DNA from: Hippophae tibetana
Lineage: Eukaryota; Streptophyta; Magnoliopsida; Rosales; Elaeagnaceae
Reading direction: 5' to 3'
Assembly: GCA_037013495.1 (NCBI GenBank)
Contig: CM072801.1
Span: 18,281,501-18,345,500 of the forward strand
Length of the DNA stretch: 64,000 nt
The position numbers and the translations under genes are program-made. The notes below the pieces were generated by a model, which was not told where the DNA came from, did no database searches, and worked only from the letters and a program-made list of their open reading frames with translations. Shown piece by piece: positions 33,869-46,991 of this stretch. The stretch's first letter is position 1, and the number at the start of each line of letters is the position of its first letter.

Positions 33869-34915
33869 TCAAACATACCCGTTCAACTTAATCTTCACTA
33901 CATATTTGCCAATAATAGCACATTGTTGATCATCACCAAGATATACCTTTCCAAGGTTTTCGGGAACATATTTCTCGAAGAATTCTTTGTGTGAAGTAGC
34001 ATGAAACGATGCTCCAGAGTCTAACACCCAATATTCTTCCTTGCTCTCCAAAGAGCATATCAATGCATCGTCTCCTCCTGAGGTGGAAGTAACATTTGCC
34101 TCTGCCTTCACTTGTTTGTCCTTCGGTGCACTCTTTCACTTATTTTTGTAGTGCCCGGTTCTTCCACAATTCCAACACTCAATAGTCTTCGAGCTATGTG
34201 AATTATTAGGATTTCTGGATTTAGACCTCCTGTCCTTTGATCTACCTCGGTAGTCTGTTCTGCCATGTCCATTCCTTTTGGTTGAATATCTTCCTCTTGA
34301 CTCTATATGCAAAACTGAAGAAGTTGACGATTCACCTGAATCTCTACGTCGGATCTCTTCACTGAGAACCAGATCACAAACATCATCAAATTTCAACTTA
34401 TTGCTTCCTGACGAGCTACTCACAACCGTGACAGTAGTATTCCAACTTTCTGGTTAAGAAGAAAAAAGTATCAATGCTCGTACTTCTTCATTGAATTCAA
34501 TTCCCACTGAACTCAACTGAGTTGTGACTGTGTTGAGTTCATTGAGATGTTGAGCTACCGATGCGCCTTCATTCATCCACAAATTGAACAAACGCCTCAT
34601 CAAGTGCACTTTTTTTTAGGTTGATGGCTTCTCATACATATTGGAGAGAGCTGTCATAAGACCCGTCATGGTCTTTTCCTTTGCTATGTTGAAAGCAACA
34701 TTATGGGATAACATCAATCGAATAACTTCAAGGGCTTGTCTGTCTAGAAGATTCCAATCTTCTTCCTTCATAACCTCTGGCTTCTTCCTTGAGAGAGGTT
34801 GATATAAATTTTTTTGATACAGATAATCCTCTATCTGCATTTTCGAAAACCCGAAATCTATGCCATCAAATTTCTCGAGTTTCACCCTTCCTTCATCTGT
34901 GGCCATTGCTCCCAC
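33869..34915 (-). pseudogene. gag and protease of the inner copia element
   Basis: The gag start at 34915 (VKLEKFDGIDFGFSKMQIEDYLY) is followed by a broken middle. The zinc-knuckle part is at 34136-34423 (IECWNCGRTGHYKNK). The protease is at 33869-34111 (YWVLDSGASFHAT, active site intact). Frameshifts separate the pieces. Alternative frames over the same stretch are shadows. Confidence 0.87.
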
Positions 34916-34999
34916 TCAAATCTAACTTCTTCCGGATCGTTTCTGACTATTTCTTGCAGAAAATTGACAAGAATCACCACCAATAGCTCTGATACCAGT

Positions 35000-35372
35000 T
35001 GTTGGGAAATTACGCAAATTCCCGATAAGCCAGATTTATGAGAAAGTAAGAATATAAAAATAACACACAAATTTGATAACGGAATTCGGCCAATCTTGCT
35101 TACGTCTCCAGACCTATTGCAGATCTTTTTACTGAAAGAGGAGAAATTACACAAGGTGTTTACAACACTTACAACTCACAACTCACAACCCAATTACACC
35201 CAAGAAAATTGCTCTCAATTTTCTCTAACAAAAGTTTTTCTCTCAATTGGAATGAACACTTTTGAATGATTAATTCATTACAATTACACATCTATTTATA
35301 GGAAAATTCACTCCTTGAATTACTCCTTAAATTAATGGTTCCTTGAATTGTTCATTGAATTAAGCTCCAACA
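35000..35372 (-). repeat. 5' LTR of the inner copia element
   Basis: 373 bp, starting TGTTGGGAAATTACGC and ending CTCCAACA. The primer site TGGTATCAGAGC (minus strand, 34986-34997) lies two bases inside. Confidence 0.92.
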
Positions 35373-35416
35373 GTTATTACCCATTGAACTTATTTCTTGG
35401 GATCTCCGGTCTATAA

Positions 35417-36858
35417 GTTGGGTTACCATCATGAATGACTTTTCATTCTAAGGGCATTAGTCTCATTCCTTTTGAGGTTTTGAAAACCTTCTCTCTCGGT
35501 AATCCTTTCGTCAAATGATCAACCAAATTTTCATCATAACGTACATGATCCACTCTTACAGCTCCTGTAAAGAGAAATTCTCCAACAGTACTATGCTTAC
35601 GATGTATCTGTCATCTCTTGTCGTTGTAGTAACAGTTCTGAATCTTTGCAATAGTCGTGGTACTATCGCAGTGGATCAGGAAAGTTGGTATCGATCTTTC
35701 CCATAAAAGGGATCTTAGCTAATAGACTTTTTAACCAGCTTGCTTCTTCATTAGTAATAACTAGTGCTATCATTTCAAAATCCATTGTAGATTGAGCCAA
35801 TATTGTCTGTTTCTTATACCTCTAAGAAACAGCTCTACCAACTATGCCAAATATATAGCCACTAGTTACTTTGGAGTCTTATGATAAAGTGTTCCAATCA
35901 ACATCGTTGTATCCTTCTAGAACAGTGGAAAAAAAATTATAATGTACTTCAAGGTTCATAGTTCTCTTAAGGTATCTCATAACCCTTTCAATAGCATTCC
36001 AATGCTTTAGACTAGTTCTAGTAAACCTACATAGTAGTCCCACAACATAAGCTATGTCTGGTCTAATGCTGTCAATAGCATAACTTAAGCTACCAATGAT
36101 GCTCACATAATTAGTTTGTTTTACACCATCTCCGATGTTCTTGAACAATTTTACACTAGGATCATAAAGAGTACATGTAGGTTTGCAGTTAAAGTAATTA
36201 TATTTCTTTAAGATCTTCTCAATATAATGAGAATGATTTAGATAAATTCCCTTTTCAGACCTAGTAATCTTTATACCAAGGATTACACTCGTTTCTCCAA
36301 GATCTTTCATATCATAGTTAGCACTTAACAAAGTTTTCACATTATTCACAACATGAATATTTGATCCAAAAATAAGCATGTCATCCACACATAAACATAT
36401 AATAATGCAAATGTCATTTTCTAATTTATAATAAATTCATTTGTCACTTTTATTTATTTTGAATCCATGTGAGATAACTAGATTATCAATTTTTTCATGT
36501 CATTACTTAGGTGCTTGTTTTAGACCATAAAAGGGATTTATCTAGTTTACAAACTTTATTTTCTTGACCTGTGACAAGAAAAACCTTAAGGTTGGTCCAT
36601 ATAAATTTCTTCTTCTAAGTCACCATTTAAGAAAGCAGTTTTGACATCCATTTGTTGCACTACTAAATCATAGATAGAAGTAAGAACGAAAAGTACACGT
36701 ATGGAAGTTATTCGTGTAACTGATGAAAAGGTATCAAAGAAATCTACATTTTCTCTTTGTCTATACCCTTTGACTATAAGACGGGCTTTGTATTTTTCAA
36801 TAGTACCAGAAGGTAAGTCAACTAAATGCCAAGTTATATTATACTCAAGAGAGTCCAT
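35417..36858 (-). pseudogene. Reverse transcriptase and RNase H of the outer copia element
   Basis: 36586-36858 has KARLIVKGYRQRENVDFFDTF and MDVKTAFLNGDLEEEIYM. A broken stretch follows, then 35879-36388 with VDDMLIFGS (the catalytic Asp pair) and the connection domain to RNase H. The RNase H remainder reads on to about 35417 (DHLTKGLPREKVFKT tail) with frameshifts and stops. The nested element begins about 40 bases beyond. Confidence 0.85.
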
Positions 36859-37270
36859 TTCAAAATTTATGGCTTCTTCCCATAAGTTGGCATCTAAAGA
36901 AGATAATGTTTCTTTAAGAGTTTAGGGATTTTCCTCTAAGGTATAAGCATAAAAATCAGACCCAAAATCCTTAAGGGTTCGAGCTCGTTTAATTTTCCTA
37001 ATTTTAGTGTTTAATTCATTATTTTGTTCACTAGTTCTAGTTATGGGTAAACTACTAGAAGACGAGCCCCCACTATTTTTTTAATTTAAAGGGAAACCTA
37101 TGTTCATAGAAGTCAACATCATTTGATTTTATAACTATATGATCATTTAAGTCATAGTATTTATAAGTTTTAATATTTACAGCATATCCTATGAATACAC
37201 ATTCATATGCTGCTCTACTAGCAAGTTTATTTCTTTTAGGATCATGGATCCTAACATATGCTAAACAACC

Positions 37271-38234
37271 CTAAGTTTTAAAATAAGTTAAGTTAGGTTT
37301 CTTAGTTTTCAAAATTTCGTATGGTGAAATTTTACTAGTAGATTTAGGCACTCTATTTAGCATATAGCAAACAATTAATAAAATTTCTTCCCACCAATGG
37401 GAAGCAGCTCCAGAGTTTAATAAAATTGTAACAACTGATTCAATAAAAGTTCTATTTTTTTCTTTCAGCTTTGCCATTCATTTTAGAAGAATACGGTGCA
37501 ATTTTTTCATGAATGATTTCATAAGTTTTATAAAAATCATTCAAAATAATGGAATCATATTCAGTGTCTCTATCACTTTGAATCCTTTTTACTTTTATAT
37601 TAAGTTGATTTTCAATTTCAGATATAAATATTTTAAACATGTCAAACGCTTCACTTTTATTTTTCATTAGATATACGTAAGTATAATCTGAAAAGTCATC
37701 TATAAAAATTATAAAATAGTATTTTCCATTTCTTGTTAAATTTCCATCAAGTTCACATATGTTAAAGTGTATTAATTCTAAAGGTTCAGATTCTCTAATT
37801 ACTGATTTATGTGAAATTTTGGTTATTTTAGCTTGACTACAAAAGTCACATTTTTGAAAATAATTCAAAGATAGTTTAGGAATTAGTTCTAAGGTACTTA
37901 TGTTCTTAATTATGAGTTTATTAACATGAAAAAGTATAGCATTCCAAATAGTAAAAGAGCTCAACATATAAGCAGAAGAAGAAGCTTTATTAATTTCAAC
38001 GTTTAATTTAAACATGCCATCAGTGGCGTATCCTTTCCCAACAAATATATTATTTTTAGTTATTTTATATAAATCAGCCCCTATAGTTTGAGTAAACCCG
38101 GCTTTTTTAAGAAGATATCTCGAAACTAAGTTCTTTCTCATCTTTGGAATATACAGGACATCCTTCAAGATGATAGTCTTTGCAGAGGTAAACTTCAATT
38201 CCTCAAACACTTTAGTGGAGTGGGAGTTGCCCAA
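37271..38234 (-). pseudogene. Protease end, gag-pre-integrase and integrase of the outer copia element
   Basis: The open part 37452-38234 (260 codons) holds DVLYIPKMRKNLVS (protease tail), gag-pre-integrase, and the integrase core with FIIFIDDFSDYTYVYLMK and IQSDRDTEYDS. The usual RSDNGGEY is altered here at the Asn/Gly positions. A second piece at 37271-37477 has the integrase C-terminal HWWEEILLIVCYMLNRVP block. A frameshift separates them. Confidence 0.85.
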
Positions 38235-38628
38235 AACACTCTCTTATCCTCAAACTCAGAATAGGAGTTGAACATGTCTTGATCATAGCAAACCTAGAAA
38301 GATGCAACAGTGTCCACCCACGACCCCTCAGATCTACCAACAAAATTGATTTCACATATCATAGAAATAAGTTGATTTTTAGTAAGGTTCACCTACACGG
38401 CAGAATGATTCCTGTTCCGGTAGTTCCTGGTCAAGTGGCCAGGTCTATTACAATTGTAACTCATGAATGTGTTATTTTTTAAGGGGGTTGAGGTCCATTC
38501 TGGGGAGGATAGCTTCTCTTTCTATTTTAGTGGTTATGGTTTTGGTTATTATTACGATTATGAGTTTTCATATTTCTTCCTTTAGGTTTCAAAATTGTAG
38601 ATGAGGATTTCTTATTGGTACTATTGTT

Positions 38629-39255
38629 TTAGACAAGGAGTACTTCATCTCTTTGATCTTGTTTTCGGGCTTCTTCAATTATTCTTAGACGACCTATAAG
38701 ACTTTCTAAAGAAAATTTCTTAGTTTTATGTTTAAGTGTATTCTTAAATTCTTTCCAAGCCGAGGGTAATTTATCTATAATAACAGCTACTTGAAATTGT
38801 TCATCTAAAGTCATACATTCAGAAGTTATTTCATGTGCTATCTTCTACAGTTCATGTGATTGAGCTTCCATAGATTTTCCATCAATCATTTAGTACTTCA
38901 TATATCTACTAATAGCATACTTCATAGTTCTAGTTTTCTCAGTGTCATACTTATTTTGAAGAGCATCCCAAATTTCCTTAGCAGACTTATCAAAATTATA
39001 ATAATCATACAAGTCATCATCTAATCCATTAAGAATAAAAATTTTGCATATAAAATCATTCTCCATCCAAGTGTCTAAATCTTTAGTTGTAGTTTCAGTA
39101 GGAGGATTAGATAGTGTTGGTTTTTTAGTAGTAATAACAGAAGCGTCATTTTTCATGGTTAAGAAAAATAATTTTTTTTGTCTCCATCTTTTAAAGTGTA
39201 GTCCTTCAAAACAGAATAGTTTATTGAGATCAGCAGTTAATATTTCAGTAGACAT
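38629..39255 (-). pseudogene. gag of the outer copia element
   Basis: The minus-strand ATG at 39255 opens 121 codons with the copia gag pattern (LHFKRWRQKKLFFL, IWDALQNKYDTE). A second piece at 38629-38814 continues (LPSAWKEFKNTLKHK, SLESLIGRLRIIEEAR). A stop and frameshift lie between them. The zinc-knuckle area at about 38420-38470 is degraded. Confidence 0.82.
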
Positions 39256-39280
39256 GGAAGATAGAAGATCGTTTTAAATT

Positions 39281-40328
39281 TTTTGAAACAAGTACGTGGA
39301 AACAATGTAAGAACAATATTACCGATAACCTGAAATGGATTGCTTGGGTTGAGTCACAGACTAGGTCGCTCTCTATAAGAAGTTTCATGGCTTTGCCTAA
39401 AATTGTGCAAGCAAACACAACCTCGTCGTTCCTAGGATAAAACAGCCCATAATCTTTGTTGTCTGTCTCGGAACTTCACTACACTAATGAAGACTAGAAC
39501 GCTACCTCTATAAAATTTTGTTTGTCGGAAAACTCAAAATAATTTAGGATCTTTTTTCTTTTCTTTTTGAAAGCTTTTTCTAAGTAAAAGATGTTTGCAA
39601 ATTGATATAATAACACTGAGAGTTGAGGCCCTCTATTTATAGGTTTGAGAAAACATGTACCCATTATGATACTAACGGTCATGTCTGGGTGGAAAGAGTA
39701 ATGACCATTTTATGAAAGGAAAAGTAACGGTCATTTTCTGAGTAAATAAGAATAACATCCATTTAACGAATATTTTTGAGTAATGAAAAAATAACCGTCA
39801 TTTTCTCAGTAAAGAAAAATAATGGTCATTTTTTGAGTAAAAAAGTAACGATCATTTTATGAGTGAAAAAGTATTTTAACAAAAACAAATTTCCAAAAAA
39901 TAAAATGTCACCTCACCTCACACACATGCACATGGACTCGCCACGACAGGTTGGACGGCGACGATGGCACGCGCATGCTTATGGTATCACATTTGCCTAG
40001 GTCCTCAACGGCCATTTTTTTAGTAAAAAAGTAACGACCATTTTCTGTGGAAAATCATTTTAACAAAAAAAAGTCAAAAAATAAAATGTCACCTCACCTC
40101 ACACACACGAACTCAGCTCAACTTGGCTTGACTCGGTATGCGTGCACATATGGAATTAAATTTTCTTAGGTTCTCTCCCCTTCTACAAAAGTGGGTTCCC
40201 CTTGGGTCTCAAACCCAATAGCCAATCATTTTCTATTTATATATCTCCTAAGTGATATAAAATAGCAATGTGGGACAATTCAAAAAATTGGCATCATTTA
40301 TTTTATAAAAATTCACTATTTTCCAACA
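39281..40328 (-). repeat. 5' LTR of the outer copia element, longer copy
   Basis: 1048 bp, colinear with the left LTR except for an internal duplication: AAAATGTCACCTCACCTCACACACA occurs near 39902 and again near 40083, once only in the left LTR. Only 25 bases separate its inner edge from the gag start codon. Confidence 0.88.
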
Positions 40329-40333
40329 ATATT

Positions 40334-42784
40334 CTCATGTTAAGCTATTGTATTTATACTACTATTGCATTACATTCTCCTGTAACAAACTTGTAAAGCC
40401 AACTAGTAACTAATCATTACATTTTATGAACTTTTCATCTACATTGCATTAACGTGCACTTGCTTTAGTTATAGTTGAAACTACACCATGTGTACTTTCA
40501 TCCACACCAACTTGAGTGCCTTGTTGATCACCTTTTATTGCACTTGCATTACTTGATTCACCGAAATTTCCCTTCAAACTTATAGGTATGATAAGGACGT
40601 TAAGTTTGCAAAAAAAACATATTGAGAAATAGGCAAGCCTTTAGTTAAGGCATTAGTTGGCTACTCATGACTAGGAATATAACACAACTATAATTGTTTT
40701 GCTAATACCCTTTCACACACAAAGTAGAGGCCAAGTTAAACAGTATTTAATTTTAGAAAGAAAAATAAAATTTGTTGTTAGACTAAAAAAACTCATGTTG
40801 TTACACTACAACAATAGTGGAGAAGGAATAGAAACATCTAACTTGGCCAACAAACCCTTTATCCAAGACACCTCAAAAGCAATTATAAGTTTTATAATTC
40901 TTATTGTGCCTTTGTTGGAATTCACATGTATAAAACATGAAATATATATTATTTTACTTAATATTTTATCTTCCTTTATATAAGGTTAATTACTGTTAGT
41001 TCAATATTATACACACTCACTTAGTCAAAATACTTTGTATGTTTACATGTTACACAAACCACTGGGGGTTGGGAACATGTAATTTGTATGTTAGGTTGTG
41101 TTTATGCATTGTTTTGTTTTTTTTTGGTTTATAGGTATTTGTGGAAAACTACTTAGTAAATTTTTCAACAAAAAACCAGTTTTTGAGAGCTGATAGAGAT
41201 GCTCACCAACGCGATTAGTGAGGTAGCCAGTGAGGTGGTTGATTCGGTTTTGCAGCCATTACCTTCACTATGATGGCTATTACCTATACCGAAGTAGTCA
41301 GCAAGTTGCCTAGTAGCCCAAGATTTTTCTATAAATACCTCTTTTTCATTTTTTTTAAATTAATAGAAAATGCGGGAAAACTCTAGTAATTTCTAAATTC
41401 AAATTTTCAATGGAAAAATTATTTTCTAAATTCTATATCATCAATACTTTTAGTGGTTTTCAGTATTGGTGATTCATTGATTGGTTTTGAAAAATATTAT
41501 TTGAGTTAGATTGAACAACATAAACTTTTTCTTACAGTTACATCATCACTTATTGAAGATATTTTCTAAAATCAAAGGATCTTTCATTTGATTGTAATGG
41601 GCTACAAAGCTTGTTGGTTCAATCAAAGAAAAGAAAAAAGGAAAAAACAAAAGTACATGAATCTATAGAGTAAGAGAAAGAGATCTATAAACAACATGAT
41701 CTTAAGATTAATCATGTCAACAAAATAAGATCAAATTTATTTATTTTGGACCCAAATATCATTATTAATCTCATTTATTTTATTTCTTTTTCATTTTTTT
41801 TAATCCATATCCTTTTTTGATATTTCTTTTCAATGTGTCCCCTTATTATTATTATTTTTTAATTTATTTTTAATATATGAGGTACATATTGTAGAAGGAG
41901 TTGTTTTGCATATGTTAGGTATTTTATCAATTATAGCATAATTTGAAACTCTTAAATCTTATTGTAGTGTTTTCATTGTCTATCCTCTTTTTAAAGGACT
42001 CCATTTTTAAAAAACTATAGGGCATGATCATTATATTTGGTACAAAGGGTAAAGATTGGGTACAAATAATTGGCTAATGTTGGCTCAAATTGGTTTACTA
42101 AAGGGATTACTCTTATAAGAATAGCAACATTAAAGGCAGGACAATTTAGCTAAAATGGTTCATCTTAATGCCTTAATTATTTTTCAAAAAATAATCAATT
42201 AGGATTGGCTTTGATAAATTTAAGAAAAAGTTCTAGCAACCTAATCATGTTCATTGGAATTAAAATAATATTCTAAGAAATTAACAAAGTACTTTTCAAA
42301 TTCAAAAACATAAATCATCATATCACCATGTTTACTACTGTCCATACATTTTCTAAGCTAGAATATCAAAAATTATACATTCACTAAAGAATAATATCAA
42401 GATTCTACTAACATTTATTATCATTCAAAACCACATGTTTTAAGCATTTATGATGAATTATATCATAACACCCAAGAAAGGAACATGTATATGTTGTTTC
42501 CAAGCCCATCTATATATCTTGACTATCCTAAAACTACAATAAATAATCCTAAAAATTGAAAAAATTTATGCTACTTAGAGCATACAAATCCTAAAATGTG
42601 TTAATTTAATAAAGCATAAGATAGAGATATGTTAACACTCTCTAATAAATAATTCTTACATTGTCCTTAATGTAAGAACATGTATATATATATAATGTAA
42701 AAATAAGTAAAAAGTGATTATAAAACAAATATAGTGAGTTGACTCCCACAAAGTGCTTAGTTTAATAACGTCGGCCTAACTAGG
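40334..42784. other. AT-rich segment with possible decayed LTR, no gene
   Basis: A GC-richer patch at 41200-41340 ends in a TATA-like CTATAAATACC, which could be LTR remains. The polymerase of the gypsy element to the right should lie here, but no reverse transcriptase or integrase motif is visible, so it has been deleted or has decayed. Confidence 0.5.
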
Positions 42785-42791
42785 TCAACTA

Positions 42792-44930
42792 TCATCCAAA
42801 GTCATCTCTACTATCATTTGAATAATTCATTGTTTCAAAGATGTTGAAGCAAATTATCTCCTCATCAAATTTAAGAGTTGGTTCTCTAATATGCATATCA
42901 AACTTGGTGCATGTTTTTTTCATAAATGGTCTTCTCAACAATAATGATAAGGATACTGTGTAGTAATCATCACTTATGTCTAATACATAGAAGTCCACCA
43001 GGAAGATCATCTCATCCACATATACTAAGATATCCTTAATAACACTCTTATGATAGATGTTAATCCTATCAACAAGTTGTATAATAATACCTATTTCTTT
43101 TAAATGACTTAAATTTAGTGAGACATATATATTATAGGGCATGATATTAATAGATACTCTTAATTCTATCATAGCCTTTTCAAGCTTTGAGTTACCTATC
43201 TTTACCATAATTTTGTGTCTCAGTACTTGGATGAGAGCTTTCTTTTACCATAATAGACACATTTTTTCCATACTTACCACTTCGTTGCCTTTTAGTTTAT
43301 GTTTGGTAGTACATAGTTCCTTAAGAAACTTGGCATATTTAGGCACTTGTATGATAGCATCTAGTAATGGTATGTTGACTTACACTTTTTGAAAGGTGTC
43401 CAAAATTTCCCTTTCATTTTCTTGTTTCTTTGTATTCTTAAACCTTCTAGAAAAAGGCAAAATAGGTTTATAATTAAAAAAGGGAGGTTTTGATACTACG
43501 TGGATGTCATTTTAGGTTCTTATGGGGTTCTCTTCTCTTCTTCAAGCTCTTCCTTTTGGTTGGTCCCCTATTTTGGTTTGACATGTTTGCCTCTTTTTAG
43601 GGTGATGGCACTAATGTTCTCCTTGAGGTTTATTATGGTTTGTAAAGAGAGTTTTCTATATATTTATGCTTCAAACCTTCCTATAGTTGTAGCTACTTGG
43701 ATCACTTATGTCTCTAGATTTTTTATTGCCATAATGGTATCTTGCATAAATTTAATATTGTTATTAGAAATAGTAGTTACCAAGTTCTCTAGAGACTTAT
43801 CTTGAGTTTTTTGAAGTGGCTAGGGCCTAGGTTAGTATTATTGAAGTTGCCTAGGGCTAGAAAAACTAGGTTGGTTGTTAGAGTCTACCTAATTATTACC
43901 TAAATAGCTCAGATTTGTATGATCCCTTCATCCTGCATTATAATTGTTAGAATATGGATTATACTTAGGCTTTTGTACCTGAAATCCTCTAGCAGCATTG
44001 GCCTTTTCATAGTTACCCTCTTGAAGGGTAGGACATATGTTAGTAGGGTGTCTTACTGTAGAGCATATGTCATAAATCTTAACATGTATAATAGCCAATT
44101 GCTGTACCAAATTAGTAAGATTATCCAGTTTATGCTCAAGGTTGTTAGAAACATTAACCTTACTTACCTTCTTTGGGGGTTGGTCTATATTGGCATTAAA
44201 CTACTAAGAATTAACAACCATAATTGCAATTAATTTTCTTGCCTAAACTGGGTTTTTGTTTACCAATGGTCATCCACTAGTTGTATCTATCATGCTTACC
44301 TTTCGTAATAATATCACATGAAAATATTGGGGAAGAAGATGGTCACTGATTTGGTGGTAGAGGTAGCTAGTACAAAACCTCTTGAATCTCTCATAATACT
44401 CATATAGGGTTTTCTCATTAAGTTAATGTAAGCCACAATATTCTTTTTTGATTAGTGTGGCCCTTAAAGTAAGAAAGTATCTCATTAAGAATAATTTTGT
44501 CATATATGCCTTTGTGATGATGGTACTTGAACAGAGTTAATAAAGCCACTCCTTGGAACTATTAGCAAGTGAGAATGGAAAGACTCTAAGCTTGATTTGT
44601 TATTTTGTGATCTTCACCGGTTTCATGTTGAAGTAGAATACATAAAATTCTTTTAAGTGTTTGTTTAGGTCTACTTTAACTAAACCCCTAAAAATAGGTA
44701 ACAAATGTTTTAGTCTAGATTTAAGTTCAAAAACTACCTCAAAGTTAGGATATAAGATGATAGAGGTTATTACTCTGAGTTTGGTACATCTTACTCTTTA
44801 AGAGTTAGATTGACCACTACCATGTCTTCCTTCTTAGATTCAAAATTACTTGAAAAAGTAGATTCCATTGTCTTCTCTTGCAGTAAGGGATTGGTCCTCT
44901 TGATCTCAAGTTGTAAGGGTATTCTTCTTG
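42792..44930 (-). pseudogene. Athila/Tat-type Ty3-gypsy gag and protease, decayed
   Basis: Gag on the minus strand from about 44930 carries degraded IKLRVFPFSLANS and SLYEYYERFKR-type motifs, then the PYSNNYNAG region near 43930. The protease frame at 42792-43208 reads KAMIELRVSINIMPYNIY and RRPFMKKTCTKFDMH. These match Athila/Tat-type gypsy gag and protease. The catalytic DLGAS is replaced by ELRVS, so the protease is dead. Polymerase is missing downstream. Confidence 0.78.
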
Positions 44931-45034
44931 CATCCAACAATCACCTGAGAATCAATAATGAGAAAATTATTAAAACTAAAGCATAAAAAAGTTAAAAATA
45001 AAAGAAACTACCCTTAGAAAAATTGTAAATTCAA

Positions 45035-45053
45035 TCCCTAATGATACGGCATC
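45035..45053 (-). other. Degenerate gypsy primer binding site
   Basis: On the minus strand TGATGCCGTATCATTAGGGA resembles the TGGCGCCGTTGCCGGGGA-type site of Athila/Tat elements. It adjoins an LTR-like edge at 45061 (TGACACACCT). Confidence 0.55.
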
Positions 45054-45060
45054 AAAATTT

Positions 45061-46500
45061 TGACACACCTAGAAGGACATGTCAAAATATAAAACCCTAC
45101 TTCTCTTAAAATTAATATGTCAAAGTAAATATAGTTTCGATTAAGGTCGAACCCGTAAAAAATTGATAATAATTTTTGCTCATAAATACTAGTTTGTTAG
45201 TATATTAATCAAAGTTAGCAAAGAGGATTTCGATTGTTTGAGAAAAAAATAACATAAAACAATAAAGGTGAATTACATAAGAATATTGAGAGATATGTGA
45301 TCATGAGACTATCATCATTACTAGTCTATAATTCAATTAAACATGTCATGAATGGATACTAGTTTTTTTAAGTTCTAAATCACTTTCATAATTTAAAATT
45401 ACTATTGAATTCGTAACTTTAACTTTAGAAGTCTATGCCCACTTAAGACTTCTCATATTTTCTTACCATGTATTGATTCATAAAATAATTATAAACCAAC
45501 CTAAATATTGAATAACCTAGAGATTCACTTATTAGATTTAATTCATTCATTGCATTAAGATTTCAAAAGTGATAAATAAACTAGAAAGTATTAAAATTAT
45601 TGATAATATTTAACGTAGGCATTCAACCTACTTATGACAGTAGCCATAAGGTACCACATCGAATATGAATATTAGATATTATATACTAACATCTTAAAGT
45701 AAAAATAAACATAATCATACAATAACTAATTGATCACTCTAATTCATATATGCATAGTTTTGGCATTTACACTTAGAATGAACACATCAAGAATCAAGAA
45801 TTAAAACCAAAATTTATCATGATGTTAAATAAATTCAATCATAGTCTAGAACTTGAAATTTCCCACAATCACATTATTAAATTAGTAGACATATATTCTA
45901 AGATAATCAACATTATTTTCATGAAAAAAATATAAAGAAAGTGATTAAAAAAAGCTTATGAAATGTAGAGGATGAAGCCAAAGTGGCCCAAATCTTCAAT
46001 CTCCAATTGTCACCTCAAAATGACCTCAAAAAAGTTCCCTTGATGTGTTATTTGAGTTCTCATATTTCTCATAGCAATCATTATGTTTTAATTATCCTTT
46101 AGGTTTTTTTAATAGTGTATTTTTTAGCTTAATTTGAGTTAGATTAGAATTTTCTTAATATGATGATTATGATTAAAAATAGTTGTTGAAAAACATTAGA
46201 TTTGAGTGCTGACTAGATGTCTTGATTGATTGAGACCATTTCTCTATTGATATAACCATTAAAATTTCCATCTTGAGAGCAATCGATCGAAGCTCGATAG
46301 ATCGAATAGGTGCTCAATCAATTGAGTCCCTTTTGGATTGATCGAGTTTTTCTTTCCATTCTTGCCTCTATTCTTCAATTAATCTCGATCAAAGCTCAAT
46401 CGATTGTGTGCCTTATTTTTATTCTAAATAATGTTTTTACCTTTTTTTGTTCATTTTGTCTCCTAACATCTGCATAACAAAAAACAAACACATAAAACGC
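45061..46500 (-). repeat. Probable 5' LTR of the Athila/Tat remnant
   Basis: It starts at the TG just beyond the primer site and contains no open frame. The part at 46260-46400 is rich in GATCGA/TCAATCGATTG words. The right edge is not certain. Confidence 0.4.
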
Positions 46501-46887
46501 ATAGGGAACAATAATTTATTATAAATATGTGAAAATGGATGTACATATACATGTATAAAATAACACTAATCATATACTTTTGAAAATTATGCACTATTTT
46601 TTATTCCCTAATAGATATCACTCATGAGATTCACTCCTACAAAATTGATACATGACCTCGATTTTTAACCATGATTGTAGATCTATGGATGCGGTTATAA
46701 AAATTAAGGCCTAAGTGAGAGAGACCATAGACTCTTACATATGATCTTAGTTTTTAACTAATGTCATAGACATAACAACATAATACCCATAAGTAACTAA
46801 ATCATTTTCTTAGGACACTACATATTAGAGCAAAAATTCAATTGTAAGCTTAATATCAGATAATTAAAAAATATTACATAGAGATGA

Positions 46888-46957
46888 TCAATAAATAGTG
46901 TAAGTATTTCTAGTGAATATACATATATATACATACATACATACATACATACATACA

Positions 46958-46991
<34 letters not shown>

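Larger units (their letters stand above)
30851..35372 (-). mobile_element. Inner nested Ty1-copia element, integrase core deleted
   Basis: It is flanked by the perfect 5-bp duplication GTTAT (30846-30850 and 35373-35377) inside the outer copia element. The LTRs are 30851-31254 and 35000-35372. The primer site is at 34986-34997 and a polypurine tract adjoins 31254. At 4.5 kb it is shorter than usual because part of integrase is missing. Insertion order is clear: the outer element came first. Confidence 0.93.
29524..40328 (-). mobile_element. Outer Ty1-copia retrotransposon, split by a nested element
   Basis: It is flanked by the perfect 5-bp duplication ATATT (29519-29523 and 40329-40333). 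The LTRs are 29524-30355 and 39281-40328. Coding order on the minus strand is gag, protease, integrase, reverse transcriptase, RNase H. The inner copia element (30851-35372) lies between the RNase H end and the 3' LTR, in non-coding sequence. Removing the insert leaves an element of about 6.3 kb. All coding parts carry stops or frameshifts. Confidence 0.9.
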
